From contig JAFTAP010000103.1 in assembly GCA_017455525.1 (NCBI GenBank), forward strand, positions 1 to 34,034: a DNA stretch of 34,034 nucleotides. Direction: 5' to 3'. The notes beneath the pieces are model-generated. The model had not been told where the DNA came from. It saw only the letters and a list, made by a program, of their open reading frames with translations, and searched no databases. How positions within the stretch are numbered: position 1 is the first letter of the stretch; every line of letters starts with the position of its first letter. Source of the DNA: Lachnospiraceae bacterium (GTDB lineage: Bacteria > Bacillota > Clostridia > Lachnospirales > Lachnospiraceae). Made by a program: the position numbers and the translations under genes. Shown here one piece after another: positions 1 through 8,236 of this stretch.

Positions 1-3
1 AAT

Positions 4-141
4 GGACGGAGCATGGCGAGAGCAGCTTGCTGCGGTGCTAAACAGCCAGTGGCTGTTTGCTTAGCACCGACCGTAGCGAAGCGAAGACGCCATGCGTAAG
101 CATCATAAACAACGCAAAGGGGCTTTTGACCCTAGCATCAT
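4..141 (+). repeat. Left copy of 138-bp hairpin-rich terminal repeat
   Basis: This segment is the reverse complement of 33897-34034, with one difference (T at 133). It can fold into a large imperfect cruciform: GCATGGCG (11-18) pairs with CGCCATGC (88-95), and inside lies a strong hairpin, 34-68, made of GGTGCTAA/TTAGCACC and ACAGCCA/TGGCTGT. A smaller GCAGC/GCTGC hairpin sits at 22-33. No ORF in it looks coding. The two copies lie upstream of the genes they adjoin (the GH13 gene here, rnfC at the other end) in the same relative orientation. I read it as a dispersed intergenic repeat at which assembly stopped; its full length may exceed what is seen. Confidence 0.9.
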
Positions 142-154
142 TATATTGTATCAT
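126..154 (+). promoter_or_regulatory. Promoter of the GH13 gene, -35 inside the repeat
   Basis: TTGACC at 126-131 and TATCAT at 149-154 are separated by 17 bases, five of six matches to each sigma-A box. Transcription would start near 161, giving a leader of about 53 nt before the ATG at 214. The -35 box lies in the last part of the terminal repeat and the -10 box just outside it, so the repeat appears to supply half of the promoter. No catabolite-response (cre) site was seen in the leader. Confidence 0.6.
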
Positions 155-213
155 TGCATATATAAAACATCAAAACAAACAGTCCACATTTATTCGGGCA
201 AAGGGGGTAATTT

Positions 214-1755
214 ATGTCAGCTACATGGCTTAAGAACGCAGTATTCTATGAAATCTATCCGCAGTCCTTCTATGATACGAATGGCGATGGCATAGGCGAT
301 ATAAACGGGATAACAGAAAAGCTCGACTACATCAAAGACTTAGGCTGCAACGCCCTATGGATAAATCCCTGCTACGATTCGCCCTTCAAGGATGCGGGCT
401 ATGATGTGCGGGATTATAAGAAGGTTGCTCCACGCTACGGAACAAACGACGACCTTGTAAGGCTCTTCAATACGGCGCATAAAAAAGGGATCCATGTGCT
501 GCTGGATCTTGTTCCGGGACATACCTCCGAGGAGCACCCTTGGTTCAGGGAAAGCCAGAAGGATGAAAAGAATGAATACTCCGACCGTTATATATGGACT
601 GATTTCTGCTTCAGGGCTGCGGATGACCTGCCTTATGTCGGCGGGGAAAGTGAGCGCAGCGCAACCTATGTGCTGAACTTCTTCAAGTGCCAGCCCGCCT
701 TGAATTATGGCTTCTTAGAAGTCACCGAGTCCTGGCAGACTCCTATGAACGCTCCCGCAGCGATAGCCACAAGAGAAGCGATAAAGGACGTGATGCGTTT
801 CTGGTTGAGCAGGGGCTGCGACGGTTTCCGGGTAGACATGGCTTCTTCATTGGTCAAGCATGACGACGAGAAGAAATCCGGCACCGGCGCTATATGGCAC
901 GACGTGCGCCGTATGCTGGAATGCGAGTTTCCCGAAGCCGCCATGGTAGCGGAATGGGGCGATCCCAAGCTTGCGCTCCGTGCAGGCTATGACATGGATT
1001 TTTATTTGAATCATCCGGGTTGTGGCTACTCTACTCTTGTACGTGATTACGATAATCATAAGGGCGAAGATCACAGCTATTTTAAGAAGGACGCAGGCGG
1101 CAATATAAACCGCTTCCTCGACCAGTACATGGATTGGTACGAGGATACCAAGGATAAAGGTTATATCTCACTCCTTACCTGTAATCACGACACGCTTCGC
1201 CCACGCTACAATCTTGACGAGGCAGAGCTTAAGCTTTTCTACGCCTTCATCTTCACGATGCCCGGCGTGCCCTTCCTTTATTACGGAGACGAGATAGGCA
1301 TGCGCTATCAGCAGCTTCCTACTAAGGAAGGCGGTTATTTCAGAACCGGCTCAAGGACTCCTATGCAATGGGATAACAGCAAAAATCTCGGTTTCTCTAC
1401 AGGAAGCGCAGAGAGCCTCTATCTGCCGGTGGACAGCTCTAAGGATGCTCCAACAGTAGAAGCTCAGGAAAAAGATCCGGCATCACTGCTTAACACGGTA
1501 AAGTCGATCCTTGCTTTGAGACAAGACGAAAAAGAACTTCAGTCAGAAGCAAACCTCTCAATAATATGCAGCGAACCCGACCGCCCCTTTGTCTACCGCA
1601 GGGGAAGCCTTATCGTAGCGATAAATCCTAACGGAAACAGCGTCACACTGAAAAAAGAATTAAATATAAATGAAATATTATTTAAAATTGGCGAAGCAGC
1701 CTTCGATAGTGAAAGCATAACACTCGGATCACAGTCCTTCGCTGTAATGAAATAG
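214..1755 (+). CDS. GH13 alpha-glucosidase-like glycoside hydrolase
   Basis: Probable cytoplasmic enzyme (no signal peptide) hydrolysing or transferring alpha-glucosyl units of short malto- or isomalto-oligosaccharides. The 513-residue length and the Ca-loop-like DTNGDGIGD (21-29) resemble oligo-1,6-glucosidases and trehalose-synthase relatives. The GH13 regions are visible: I as DLVPGH (98-103), II as GFRVDMA with nucleophile D208 and R206, III with acid/base E247 in VAEWGD, IV as NHD (324-326), and RTPMQW (381-386). The usual Asn of region I (DLVVNH in many relatives) is Gly here. The ATG at 214 follows AAGGGGG by about seven bases. The gene stands alone on the plus strand and ends two bases before a convergent gene. 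Exact substrate cannot be told; no transporter or sugar regulator is adjacent. Confidence 0.9.
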   Translation: MSATWLKNAVFYEIYPQSFYDTNGDGIGDINGITEKLDYIKDLGCNALWINPCYDSPFKDAGYDVRDYKKVAPRYGTNDDLVRLFNTAHKKGIHVLLDLVPGHTSEEHPWFRESQKDEKNEYSDRYIWTDFCFRAADDLPYVGGESERSATYVLNFFKCQPALNYGFLEVTESWQTPMNAPAAIATREAIKDVMRFWLSRGCDGFRVDMASSLVKHDDEKKSGTGAIWHDVRRMLECEFPEAAMVAEWGDPKLALRAGYDMDFYLNHPGCGYSTLVRDYDNHKGEDHSYFKKDAGGNINRFLDQYMDWYEDTKDKGYISLLTCNHDTLRPRYNLDEAELKLFYAFIFTMPGVPFLYYGDEIGMRYQQLPTKEGGYFRTGSRTPMQWDNSKNLGFSTGSAESLYLPVDSSKDAPTVEAQEKDPASLLNTVKSILALRQDEKELQSEANLSIICSEPDRPFVYRRGSLIVAINPNGNSVTLKKELNINEILFKIGEAAFDSESITLGSQSFAVMK

Positions 1756-1757
1756 CG

Positions 1758-2009
1758 TTATGAGACTGCCCCGTCTATCGCAATGGCAAACTGATCCGCA
1801 CAGGAAGTCCCGCGCATCTTGCAATCATTACCTCGCAGTATATCTGCGACCTCCTTTGCTCCATGCCCTTCCACCAGACGTCCTATTGCTTTCAAGTTGC
1901 CATTGCAGCCTCCGACGAAAGCAACGTTATGCAATTTATTCTCATCATCCAGATCAAAGTCTAACTGAACAGAACAGACTCCCTTAGGACTAAATGTGAT
2001 ATGTCTCAT
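1758..2009 (-). CDS. TSCPD domain protein (TIGR03905-like)
   Basis: Small 83-residue protein with the TSCPD-type signature, here TSCADQ near residues 68-73, and the GGCNGNLKAI segment typical of the small stand-alone family (TIGR03905). The same domain forms the C-terminus of B12-dependent ribonucleotide reductase (NrdJ), where its cysteines are proposed to bind metal; the role of the stand-alone form is not established. GGAGG lies about five bases before the ATG. It is the last gene of the minus-strand run that includes purC, 22 bases away, and ends against the convergent GH13 gene without an obvious terminator between. Confidence 0.85.
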   Translation of the reverse strand: MRHITFSPKGVCSVQLDFDLDDENKLHNVAFVGGCNGNLKAIGRLVEGHGAKEVADILRGNDCKMRGTSCADQFAIAIDGAVS

Positions 2010-2031
2010 GGTACCTCCAATTCAAAATTCA

Positions 2032-2892
2032 TCAATCCGTCAGCTTATCGTAAGCCTCTTGATATTTCTCAATAGTCTTATTTATTACATCCTGCGGCAG
2101 ATCGTAATCTGAGTCGGGATTTGCTTTGAGCCAGTCCCTCACGTACTGTTTATCATAGGAAGGCTCGGACTGTCCCACGACATAATCCGACGCAGGCCAG
2201 AATCTTGATGAATCAGGCGTCAGCACCTCATCTGCAAGCACTACATTTCCCGCCTCATCAAGCCCGAACTCAAACTTGGTATCAGCGATTATTATTCCCT
2301 TCGAAGCCGCATAATCAGCGCACTTCTTATATATCGCTATGGTATAGTCACGAAGCTTTGAAGCATACTCCTTTCCATGTCCGGGAAATTCCTTCTCCAA
2401 TACTTCAATAGATTTTTCATAAGAGATATTCTCGTCATGCTCGCCTAGCTCAGCCTTGGTAGACGGCGTATAGATAGGCTCAGGAAGCTTCTCTGATTCC
2501 TTTAATCCCTCAGGCAGACGTATACCGCACACAAGTCCGGTCTTCTTATATGATTCCCAGCCGGAACCCGTGATATAGCCCCTCACTATACACTCGATCG
2601 GAAGCATCCTAAGCTTCTTCACAAGCATCGACCGGCCCTCAAAACGCTCATTTCTGAAAAACTCCGGCATATCCTTTACATCAGCAGATATCATATGATT
2701 AGCCACGATATCCTTCGTAAAATCAAACCAGAAAACCGACATCTGCGTAAGGATCCTGCCCTTACCCGTGACCTGATTCTTAAGGATATGATCAAAAGCC
2801 GATATCCTGTCGGTCGCGACCAATATCAGGCTGTCGTCTATATCATAAATCTCCCTTACTTTTCCCTCTTTTACAGGTCTGTACTCTTTCAT
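2032..2892 (-). CDS. purC: SAICAR synthase
   Basis: Phosphoribosylaminoimidazole-succinocarboxamide synthase: joins CAIR and aspartate using ATP to give SAICAR in de novo purine synthesis, in the cytoplasm. The N-terminal EGKVREIYD, the RISAFDHIL segment and the family signature LPIECIVRGYITGSGW are intact, as is the DTKFEFG and DEVLTPDSSRFW region. At 286 residues it is of the longer SAICAR synthase type rather than the roughly 240-residue E. coli form. GGAGG precedes the ATG by seven bases. It is separated from the upstream YfhO gene by only 26 bases, so it is probably co-transcribed with it; no other pur gene is in the window and no purine riboswitch is visible. Confidence 0.97.
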   Translation of the reverse strand: MKEYRPVKEGKVREIYDIDDSLILVATDRISAFDHILKNQVTGKGRILTQMSVFWFDFTKDIVANHMISADVKDMPEFFRNERFEGRSMLVKKLRMLPIECIVRGYITGSGWESYKKTGLVCGIRLPEGLKESEKLPEPIYTPSTKAELGEHDENISYEKSIEVLEKEFPGHGKEYASKLRDYTIAIYKKCADYAASKGIIIADTKFEFGLDEAGNVVLADEVLTPDSSRFWPASDYVVGQSEPSYDKQYVRDWLKANPDSDYDLPQDVINKTIEKYQEAYDKLTD

Positions 2893-2918
2893 CTCAAATC
2901 CTCCATTTTATGTTAACT

Positions 2919-5789
2919 TCATAATAATCTCTTCTGTATCTGATGTATCAAGAATGCTATATATGGTATCAGATAAAGTCCGATTACGAAAGCCCCCCAT
3001 ATCAAAGCAAGCAAATAATAGCTTCCCGCATAAATCCTCTCTGTCTTTACAGGACGTAACGTAAATAAGATCACAAGTCCCAGGAAAATAAGCGATATGA
3101 TGATTCCGGGTACTAATCCCCTCGGAGTAAACGAAAGCCTGATATTATTCACCCCCTCTTTAAGCGGTATCTCCATAAATAGATCCGCCGCATTGATAAT
3201 ATCAGCCTTCTCACCATTAACGGTCGCCTTAAAGCCACTGTCATAAGCCATCGGAATAAGGGCCATCTGTCCAGCCTTCGCCGAAACCTCAATATCTACA
3301 CTGCTTCTTCCCGTCTTGATCTCCTGCTTATCTCCTGCATAATAGTCACAAATAGCCTCCAGCTTATCAATATCAAGCTCATAAAACCTCGTCTGTGGAT
3401 CGTCCGCCCCTTGTATATCAATCTCCTGATCCTCATAAATACCAAGATACAGAAGCCCCGAATTAAACCATGCCGGATAGCTTGTCCCATAAGCGTCCCC
3501 GATATCCGGCACAGGGATCGTCTCACCATTTATCGTAAGCGAATCAAAGCTTCCTTCCCTAAGATACAAAGCTTTCTTTGAGTTTACATAATATTCCTCG
3601 TTGCGCACCTCGTCCGTGATATCTATCATTATATTGCTGTCATCAAGCTCTGTACCTGCTGCAAGCCAGTGATATATTGTATTCGTCGCATCGTCTATAT
3701 TCATCTGCGATATCTTATAAACAGAGACCTCAGGAGACATCCTCTCATCTGCTGCCTTCATCACAAAGGGAAGCGTGTATTTATTCAGAAGCAGAGCATA
3801 GTTCTCCATCTCACCCTCTTTCTCCCATGCCTCATCCGTATATAGCATCGGTTCAAGCGTGACAGTCTCCGTCACATGAAGCATGGCATCAGAGAGCAAC
3901 GTCCCGCCCGCATCAAGTATCCTCATAAAATGCGCCCCGTATCCCAAGGCTATAGCTGAGTCCATCTGCGGCCTCGATACCGTATTCGCCCAGCCCCCGG
4001 CGGTCGCCCGCCTCATGATAAAGCCATAATTCGTATTAAGCGTTGTATCCGGATTCTTGATCCTGTCCGTCCGGCTCTCTGCGATATCAAGTCCGTCCGC
4101 AAGCCTCTGCGCTGTCACGACGTAATCCCCCGACTGCTCCGGATCAGACGAATATTTATCAGTAAAATGGGGCTGTCCATAGCCTATAAAGGCCGTCACC
4201 GCAAGCTCCATTATGAGAACAGGGGCGATATAAGCAGGACGCTTCAAAACCACTAATATCAGGAAATAGATACCTCCCAATGCCAATGCAAAGATCACCC
4301 AGACCCTGAAAAGCTCCTCTATTTCCCATACATCATGCTTTGTGTAATAAAGGATCAAAGCCATTCCCACTATCATCGAAACGATGTCAACAACAATCAG
4401 GAAGCGCTTATTATAGTTAACATAACTCTCCGCAAACGCTTTCCTGTCATCGTCTTTATTGACTTCGTTATTTTCCTGCTGACCGGTCTTGTTATCTGCT
4501 CCGGCCGCATCTATTTTTCTTTCATTGTTTTTTCCATCCCTTTCTGCCGCTTCCCGTTCAAATCTTCCCGCATAATACGCCCCGGTAGTCAGCAGTACTA
4601 TCGGCACGAGATAACCGCATCTTACAGGATAGTGATAATAAGTTCCCATATGCCACAGCAGGTTTATTGATTCAAATACGATCAAAGCACAGGGATACAT
4701 GCAGAAGAGGAAGAAAAATACCAGCTCTCTTATTTCTTTCCTAAAATGCGCCATCCCGCAAACTAATATTACTATAGCGGCTATACTGCCCGACAGCAGC
4801 CACCACTTGATATAATACATATCCGCGCCTATAGCCCACAGTATCTCATGAAGCGTGTCGAAAAGCCCGCCCGAAAGATTGGAATTAAACCTCGATGACT
4901 GCATCATCTGCATAGCCGCAGGAAGCAGAATAAAAGCCGATAATCCTATCCCGCCGAAGGTCCCGATACCAAGCCTTGCCGCAGCCCTGCCCCTCACACG
5001 TATCCTCTCCGCCTTATCCGAAATCTCCGCACCGCACAGCACAAAGATATATGTCCCCGATACCAGAAGCACGAATATTAAATTCATAAACGCCATATAG
5101 TAACCAAGCCCTGTCATATAACCGGTCATTAGGGTATACAAAGTTACGGGCTTTATGTAAACTGCAAATCTGCTCCAAAATCCTGATTTATTTGAGGCAT
5201 TCGCCTCTCCCATTCCGGCATCTTCATCATTCTTATTTTTCACCAGCACATCATGTAAAGTGATAAGATACAATGGCATCAAAGCCGCAGTATCAAGATA
5301 AGTCGGTATCGTATAATGCGTCAGCGTGAACCCTGTCATACCATAAGCGATGCTGAATAAAATCCTGTAAAACTTCGGAGCCTCTATCGTATGCCGCAAA
5401 AACAGATTCATATTAAAAGCCATGAAGAAAAGATGTATCCCCATGAAAATGGAAAGCGACTTCATCACTGCGCTCCGCTTTATGAAAAGAAAGAAAAGGT
5501 TAAAAACGGATATATTCCACTGTATGGAGCTTCCCATCGAGAGATTCTGCCCCTCGTCTATGTACCACGAATAAAAAAGCCCGCCCCGCCCATGCAGGAA
5601 ATCCCAGATATGATAATAAAGCGGAGCATTAGTCTGCCCCATATCATAATAATCTATACGCAGCTCTCCAAAAGGAAAAATCCCCTTGGCAAACAGAACT
5701 CCTAAGAAAACTACAAGAACAACAGAGGCAGAAAGCAACGCCTCATTCAATCTCTTTATTCTTATCTTGCCAGAAGCATCAAAAACCAT
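2919..5789 (-). CDS. YfhO-family polytopic membrane protein
   Basis: A 956-residue membrane protein with a first transmembrane segment at about residues 17-35, many further helices in the first half, a charged cytoplasmic-type insertion rich in E, K, N and D near residues 420-470, a long extracytoplasmic beta-rich region, and closing helices near the C-terminus. This is the layout of YfhO (PF09586), a GT-C-like protein that in Bacillus and Staphylococcus is linked to glycosylation of lipoteichoic acid together with a GtcA flippase and a CsbB-type transferase; neither partner is in this window. The start lies one base after the stop of the HipA-like gene and has no clear Shine-Dalgarno, so translation is probably coupled. 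Confidence 0.85.
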   Translation of the reverse strand: MVFDASGKIRIKRLNEALLSASVVLVVFLGVLFAKGIFPFGELRIDYYDMGQTNAPLYYHIWDFLHGRGGLFYSWYIDEGQNLSMGSSIQWNISVFNLFFLFIKRSAVMKSLSIFMGIHLFFMAFNMNLFLRHTIEAPKFYRILFSIAYGMTGFTLTHYTIPTYLDTAALMPLYLITLHDVLVKNKNDEDAGMGEANASNKSGFWSRFAVYIKPVTLYTLMTGYMTGLGYYMAFMNLIFVLLVSGTYIFVLCGAEISDKAERIRVRGRAAARLGIGTFGGIGLSAFILLPAAMQMMQSSRFNSNLSGGLFDTLHEILWAIGADMYYIKWWLLSGSIAAIVILVCGMAHFRKEIRELVFFFLFCMYPCALIVFESINLLWHMGTYYHYPVRCGYLVPIVLLTTGAYYAGRFEREAAERDGKNNERKIDAAGADNKTGQQENNEVNKDDDRKAFAESYVNYNKRFLIVVDIVSMIVGMALILYYTKHDVWEIEELFRVWVIFALALGGIYFLILVVLKRPAYIAPVLIMELAVTAFIGYGQPHFTDKYSSDPEQSGDYVVTAQRLADGLDIAESRTDRIKNPDTTLNTNYGFIMRRATAGGWANTVSRPQMDSAIALGYGAHFMRILDAGGTLLSDAMLHVTETVTLEPMLYTDEAWEKEGEMENYALLLNKYTLPFVMKAADERMSPEVSVYKISQMNIDDATNTIYHWLAAGTELDDSNIMIDITDEVRNEEYYVNSKKALYLREGSFDSLTINGETIPVPDIGDAYGTSYPAWFNSGLLYLGIYEDQEIDIQGADDPQTRFYELDIDKLEAICDYYAGDKQEIKTGRSSVDIEVSAKAGQMALIPMAYDSGFKATVNGEKADIINAADLFMEIPLKEGVNNIRLSFTPRGLVPGIIISLIFLGLVILFTLRPVKTERIYAGSYYLLALIWGAFVIGLYLIPYIAFLIHQIQKRLL

Positions 5790-5790
5790 C

Positions 5791-6882
5791 TTATGCCAGT
5801 ATCGCCTTAATCTGCCGGTCCTTGAGCTCGTTACAAAGCTTCAGCTTCCATTCAGGAAGGCCCTCGCCCGGATCTTTGTATTCAAAGCTTTCAAGATTCA
5901 CAAGGTCAGCCATTAATTCAGGCGTAAGGACGGCTCTTGCTGTTTCTATGAAATCACCGCCAAGCCTTGGTCCCTGACCCCGATAATATTCCTCCACGTC
6001 ATCCTGCTCCATAAGATAAGGGAACAGCGCAAGATTATGATCGAATAACGGAGCTAATCCCTGTACCTCTCCTGTCGCATTATCCACGACAAAGCCATAA
6101 TTTCCCGAATGCCTGTCTACATTCACGGTGACGGCATCGAATATTAGCATACGGCGGAAATCGTCTTCACAACCTAGAGAGGAACAGAGTTCAAGCATCG
6201 TCTCAACAAATGCCTCTTTCTCCGTATATGCAGCCATGTTCACGAAGCCCCTGTCAGCATCAGTAAAAACAGGACACTTAGAAGCAAGCTTATCATGATA
6301 TCGCATAACTTTATAAGGCACATGCCTATATCCCAATGCATCTCCCAGCTGTGAGCAAAGCGCCTCTGAATACGGCTCCATGCCTGCATTACAAGCTCCC
6401 TCCGTACCGCGTTTCACCAATGCTATTCCCTCATCATCCCTCACCCAGCACTTCTCAAAAGAGCCCGATGTAGAAAGCTCCGGGGTAGTAGGAGAAAATT
6501 TCTGCCCATATAAGCCGGTACCGTCAAACGCTATACGGGCAACCACATCATCGAATTTATTCTCATATAAATTCACATCTGCCCAGTTCAGGGTATCATC
6601 CGCACGCTTTACCCAAAAGCTGTCTGTAAGGGAAGCACAGCGTGTCATTGAAATAAAACCGGATTTCTTATAGCATCCACAGGTTTTCATAAGCTCTGCC
6701 AGATGTCTGCGATGCTTTGCCGCCTGCCTGCCCTCAAGCCAGTGGTTCATATCACGAAAACCATAGGGAAGATAATCATCTGTCTGTTTATTCAAGACAA
6801 ACCTCTCCTCCCCATAAGACTCCGTCATCTCGACCTCCGCCACGATAACGTCCTTATTCATAAGATAATATTGTACTGCCAT
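5791..6882 (-). CDS. Solo HipA-like kinase-fold protein
   Basis: A 363-residue protein whose C-terminal half carries the HipA/PI3K-like kinase signature: Lys157 in IALVKRG as the likely ATP lysine, Glu173 in the following helix, VNVDRHSGN (253-261) with catalytic-type Asp256 and Asn261, and LFDHN (279-283) with metal-type Asp281. The TPELSTSGSF segment before Lys157 resembles the glycine-rich ATP region of HipA-domain proteins of gut Firmicutes. No HipB-type helix-turn-helix antitoxin gene lies next to it, so a toxin role is not supported by context. AGAGG precedes the ATG by seven bases. It sits between a Uma2-type gene (32-base gap) and a YfhO gene (one-base gap). Substrate unknown. Confidence 0.8.
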   Translation of the reverse strand: MAVQYYLMNKDVIVAEVEMTESYGEERFVLNKQTDDYLPYGFRDMNHWLEGRQAAKHRRHLAELMKTCGCYKKSGFISMTRCASLTDSFWVKRADDTLNWADVNLYENKFDDVVARIAFDGTGLYGQKFSPTTPELSTSGSFEKCWVRDDEGIALVKRGTEGACNAGMEPYSEALCSQLGDALGYRHVPYKVMRYHDKLASKCPVFTDADRGFVNMAAYTEKEAFVETMLELCSSLGCEDDFRRMLIFDAVTVNVDRHSGNYGFVVDNATGEVQGLAPLFDHNLALFPYLMEQDDVEEYYRGQGPRLGGDFIETARAVLTPELMADLVNLESFEYKDPGEGLPEWKLKLCNELKDRQIKAILA

Positions 6883-6914
6883 ATCTCTATGCCTCTGTCA
6901 AAGCCCTCACTCTT

Positions 6915-7493
6915 CTATGAAATCATATCATCAATAGGTGCAAAGTCAATCGTCAGATCGTCGTAAATCCCAGCTTTAATCTTATCCCTGAAGTTATACG
7001 GCGTCATCTCGAAAGCATCTTTTTCAAGACTATATACTATAACCCTCTTCTTCATCGGGTCCACTATCCAATACTCCTTTACGCCAACCCTTTGATAAAG
7101 GTCGAGCTTCCTCAGGTAATCATTGCGTGGATTGCTCGGAGATACGATCTCTATTATCCAATCCGGACTACCCTCACATCTTTTTTTCGTAAGCTTATCC
7201 GGCTCACAAATAATACTCAGATCAGGACGGACAATCGTATCTTTTGCCGTGTCAAGCCTCGTGTCGAGGTCAAATATGATCTCGCACTTCCCGTCCTTAG
7301 AATCAATATAATCCGCTATGCTCCTGTAAAGCTTTCCAAGCACTTTTTGATGCGCCACACCAGGCGACGCCATGTCATAAATAACCCCGTCAATAAGCTC
7401 CACTCTCCGCTCATCAGGCAGAGCATAATAATCCGCCTCGGTCATAACCCTGTTATCATCCATAATCTCCATCCTATAAGCCGCCTCACCCAT
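6915..7493 (-). CDS. Uma2-family (DUF820) PD-(D/E)XK protein
   Basis: A 192-residue protein of the Uma2/DUF820 family (PF05685), a restriction-endonuclease-like fold. Visible landmarks are ELIDGVIYDMASPG (32-45), His48, VRPDLS with Asp91, WIIEIVSPS with Glu115, and Lys129 in YLRKLDLY; Asp91, Glu115 and Lys129 could form the metal site. The family is very common in cyanobacteria and also found in Firmicutes, and cellular function is unproven; earlier links to transposons rest mainly on abundance. The ATG at 7493 follows AAGGAG by seven bases, preferable to the internal Met8. It is the first gene of the minus-strand run toward purC. Confidence 0.85.
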   Translation of the reverse strand: MGEAAYRMEIMDDNRVMTEADYYALPDERRVELIDGVIYDMASPGVAHQKVLGKLYRSIADYIDSKDGKCEIIFDLDTRLDTAKDTIVRPDLSIICEPDKLTKKRCEGSPDWIIEIVSPSNPRNDYLRKLDLYQRVGVKEYWIVDPMKKRVIVYSLEKDAFEMTPYNFRDKIKAGIYDDLTIDFAPIDDMIS

Positions 7494-7535
7494 AAATCAG
7501 CTCCTTTCTGTCAGCAAATAAAAACAATGCGTCCA

Positions 7536-7568
7536 GCAGGAGCCTCTACCCTAATCGCATGCTCCTGC
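7536..7568 (-). repeat. Hairpin in the Uma2 gene leader
   Basis: GCAGGAGC (7536-7543) and GCTCCTGC (7561-7568) form a perfect 8-bp stem with a 17-base loop, 43 bases before the Uma2 start codon. On the minus strand a T-rich run follows only after about ten bases, so it does not look like a normal intrinsic terminator. It may be a leader hairpin or a protein site. Confidence 0.5.
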
Positions 7569-7771
7569 CATTAAAGTTAATCTTGAATAGCATGAACACT
7601 GATTGACATTAGGTCAAAAGAATGGTATGTGCGCCCCGAATAAAAACATACCGTCATGCATCTAAGAAAATTAACAGAATTAATTATATGTCAGCGTTAT
7701 ACGAATTGCAAGCCTAACATAGCATCCGCAATATGCAGCCCTCACACACCCTAATAATTTATAAAACATTA

Positions 7772-7801
7772 TTGACAAAGCGCGTCCAAAAATATCAAAA
7801 T
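7772..7801 (+). promoter_or_regulatory. Possible promoter of the VOC gene
   Basis: A perfect TTGACA lies at 7772-7777. The -10 is poor: TATCAA at 7793-7798 (15-base spacing) or TCAAAA at 17 bases. Transcription would start a short way before the AAAGGAGA ribosome site at 7823-7830. Confidence 0.35.
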
Positions 7802-7840
7802 AGTAAAGGTAATAACAACTGCAAAGGAGAACAAAAATAT

Positions 7841-8227
7841 ATGCTAAAACCGGATCACATCACTATAAACGTAACTGACTTAAAAAAGAGTCAGGAATTC
7901 TATGGGAAGATTCTCGGCTTAAAAGAGCTTGAATCCGTGGATATGGGAGACCACAGACTGTACTACTACGAGCTGACGGAAGGCTTAAAGCTTGAGCTTA
8001 TCGAATATGACGACGATTTCGGCGAGCTACATCCCCATGTGAAAACCCGCGGGATATATCGTCACCTTGCCTTTAACTGTGAAGACGTGGATGCATTATA
8101 TGAAAAGATAACGGCAGCCGGCATAAACTGCCTCCAAACTCCTGCCAACGTGCCAAAGCTCAAATTCCGCAATATCCTCGTAGAAGATCCCAACGGAGTT
8201 GAGCTGGAGTTTATTACCTACATTTAA
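7841..8227 (+). CDS. VOC-family (glyoxalase/bleomycin-resistance fold) protein
   Basis: A 128-residue two-module VOC protein: DHITINVTDL at the start with His6, then LKLELIEYD, a second module from RHLAFNCEDVDALYEKI, and the closing DPNGVELEFI with a metal-type Glu. The pattern HxxxxV...E...H...E suits a metal-dependent lyase or isomerase such as lactoylglutathione lyase or methylmalonyl-CoA epimerase, but the substrate cannot be assigned. The reading frame is open from 7733, but AAAGGAGA at 7823-7830 fixes the start at 7841, which also gives the canonical N-terminus. It is flanked by a long divergent spacer and ends nine bases before a convergent gene. Confidence 0.9.
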   Translation: MLKPDHITINVTDLKKSQEFYGKILGLKELESVDMGDHRLYYYELTEGLKLELIEYDDDFGELHPHVKTRGIYRHLAFNCEDVDALYEKITAAGINCLQTPANVPKLKFRNILVEDPNGVELEFITYI

Positions 8228-8236
8228 GATAACTTA

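Larger units (their letters stand above)
7494..7840 (+). other. Divergent intergenic spacer with several dyads
   Basis: No ORF here looks coding. The spacer separates the Uma2 gene (-) from the VOC gene (+). It holds TTGACattagGTCAA (7603-7617), a 15-bp operator-like dyad, then GGTATGT/ACATACC arms at 7624-7630 and 7646-7652, a weak ATTAA/TTAAT dyad shortly after, and the separate 7536-7568 hairpin listed below. The 7603-7617 dyad contains a TTGACA on the plus strand and a TTGACC on the minus strand, so it could overlap two -35 boxes, but neither has a good -10 at 17 bases. A regulator binding here is inference. Confidence 0.5.

Noticed and set aside
92-295. 67-residue plus-strand ORF near the left end
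   Set aside because: It begins inside the terminal repeat, overlaps the GH13 gene in another frame and has no ribosome site or family-like sequence.
5791-6882. A HipBA toxin-antitoxin pair
   Set aside because: No helix-turn-helix HipB gene lies on either side; the neighbours are a Uma2-type protein and a YfhO membrane protein.
6915-7493. Uma2 gene as sign of a transposon
   Set aside because: No inverted ends, target duplications or other transposition genes are near it; the family is widespread as single genes.
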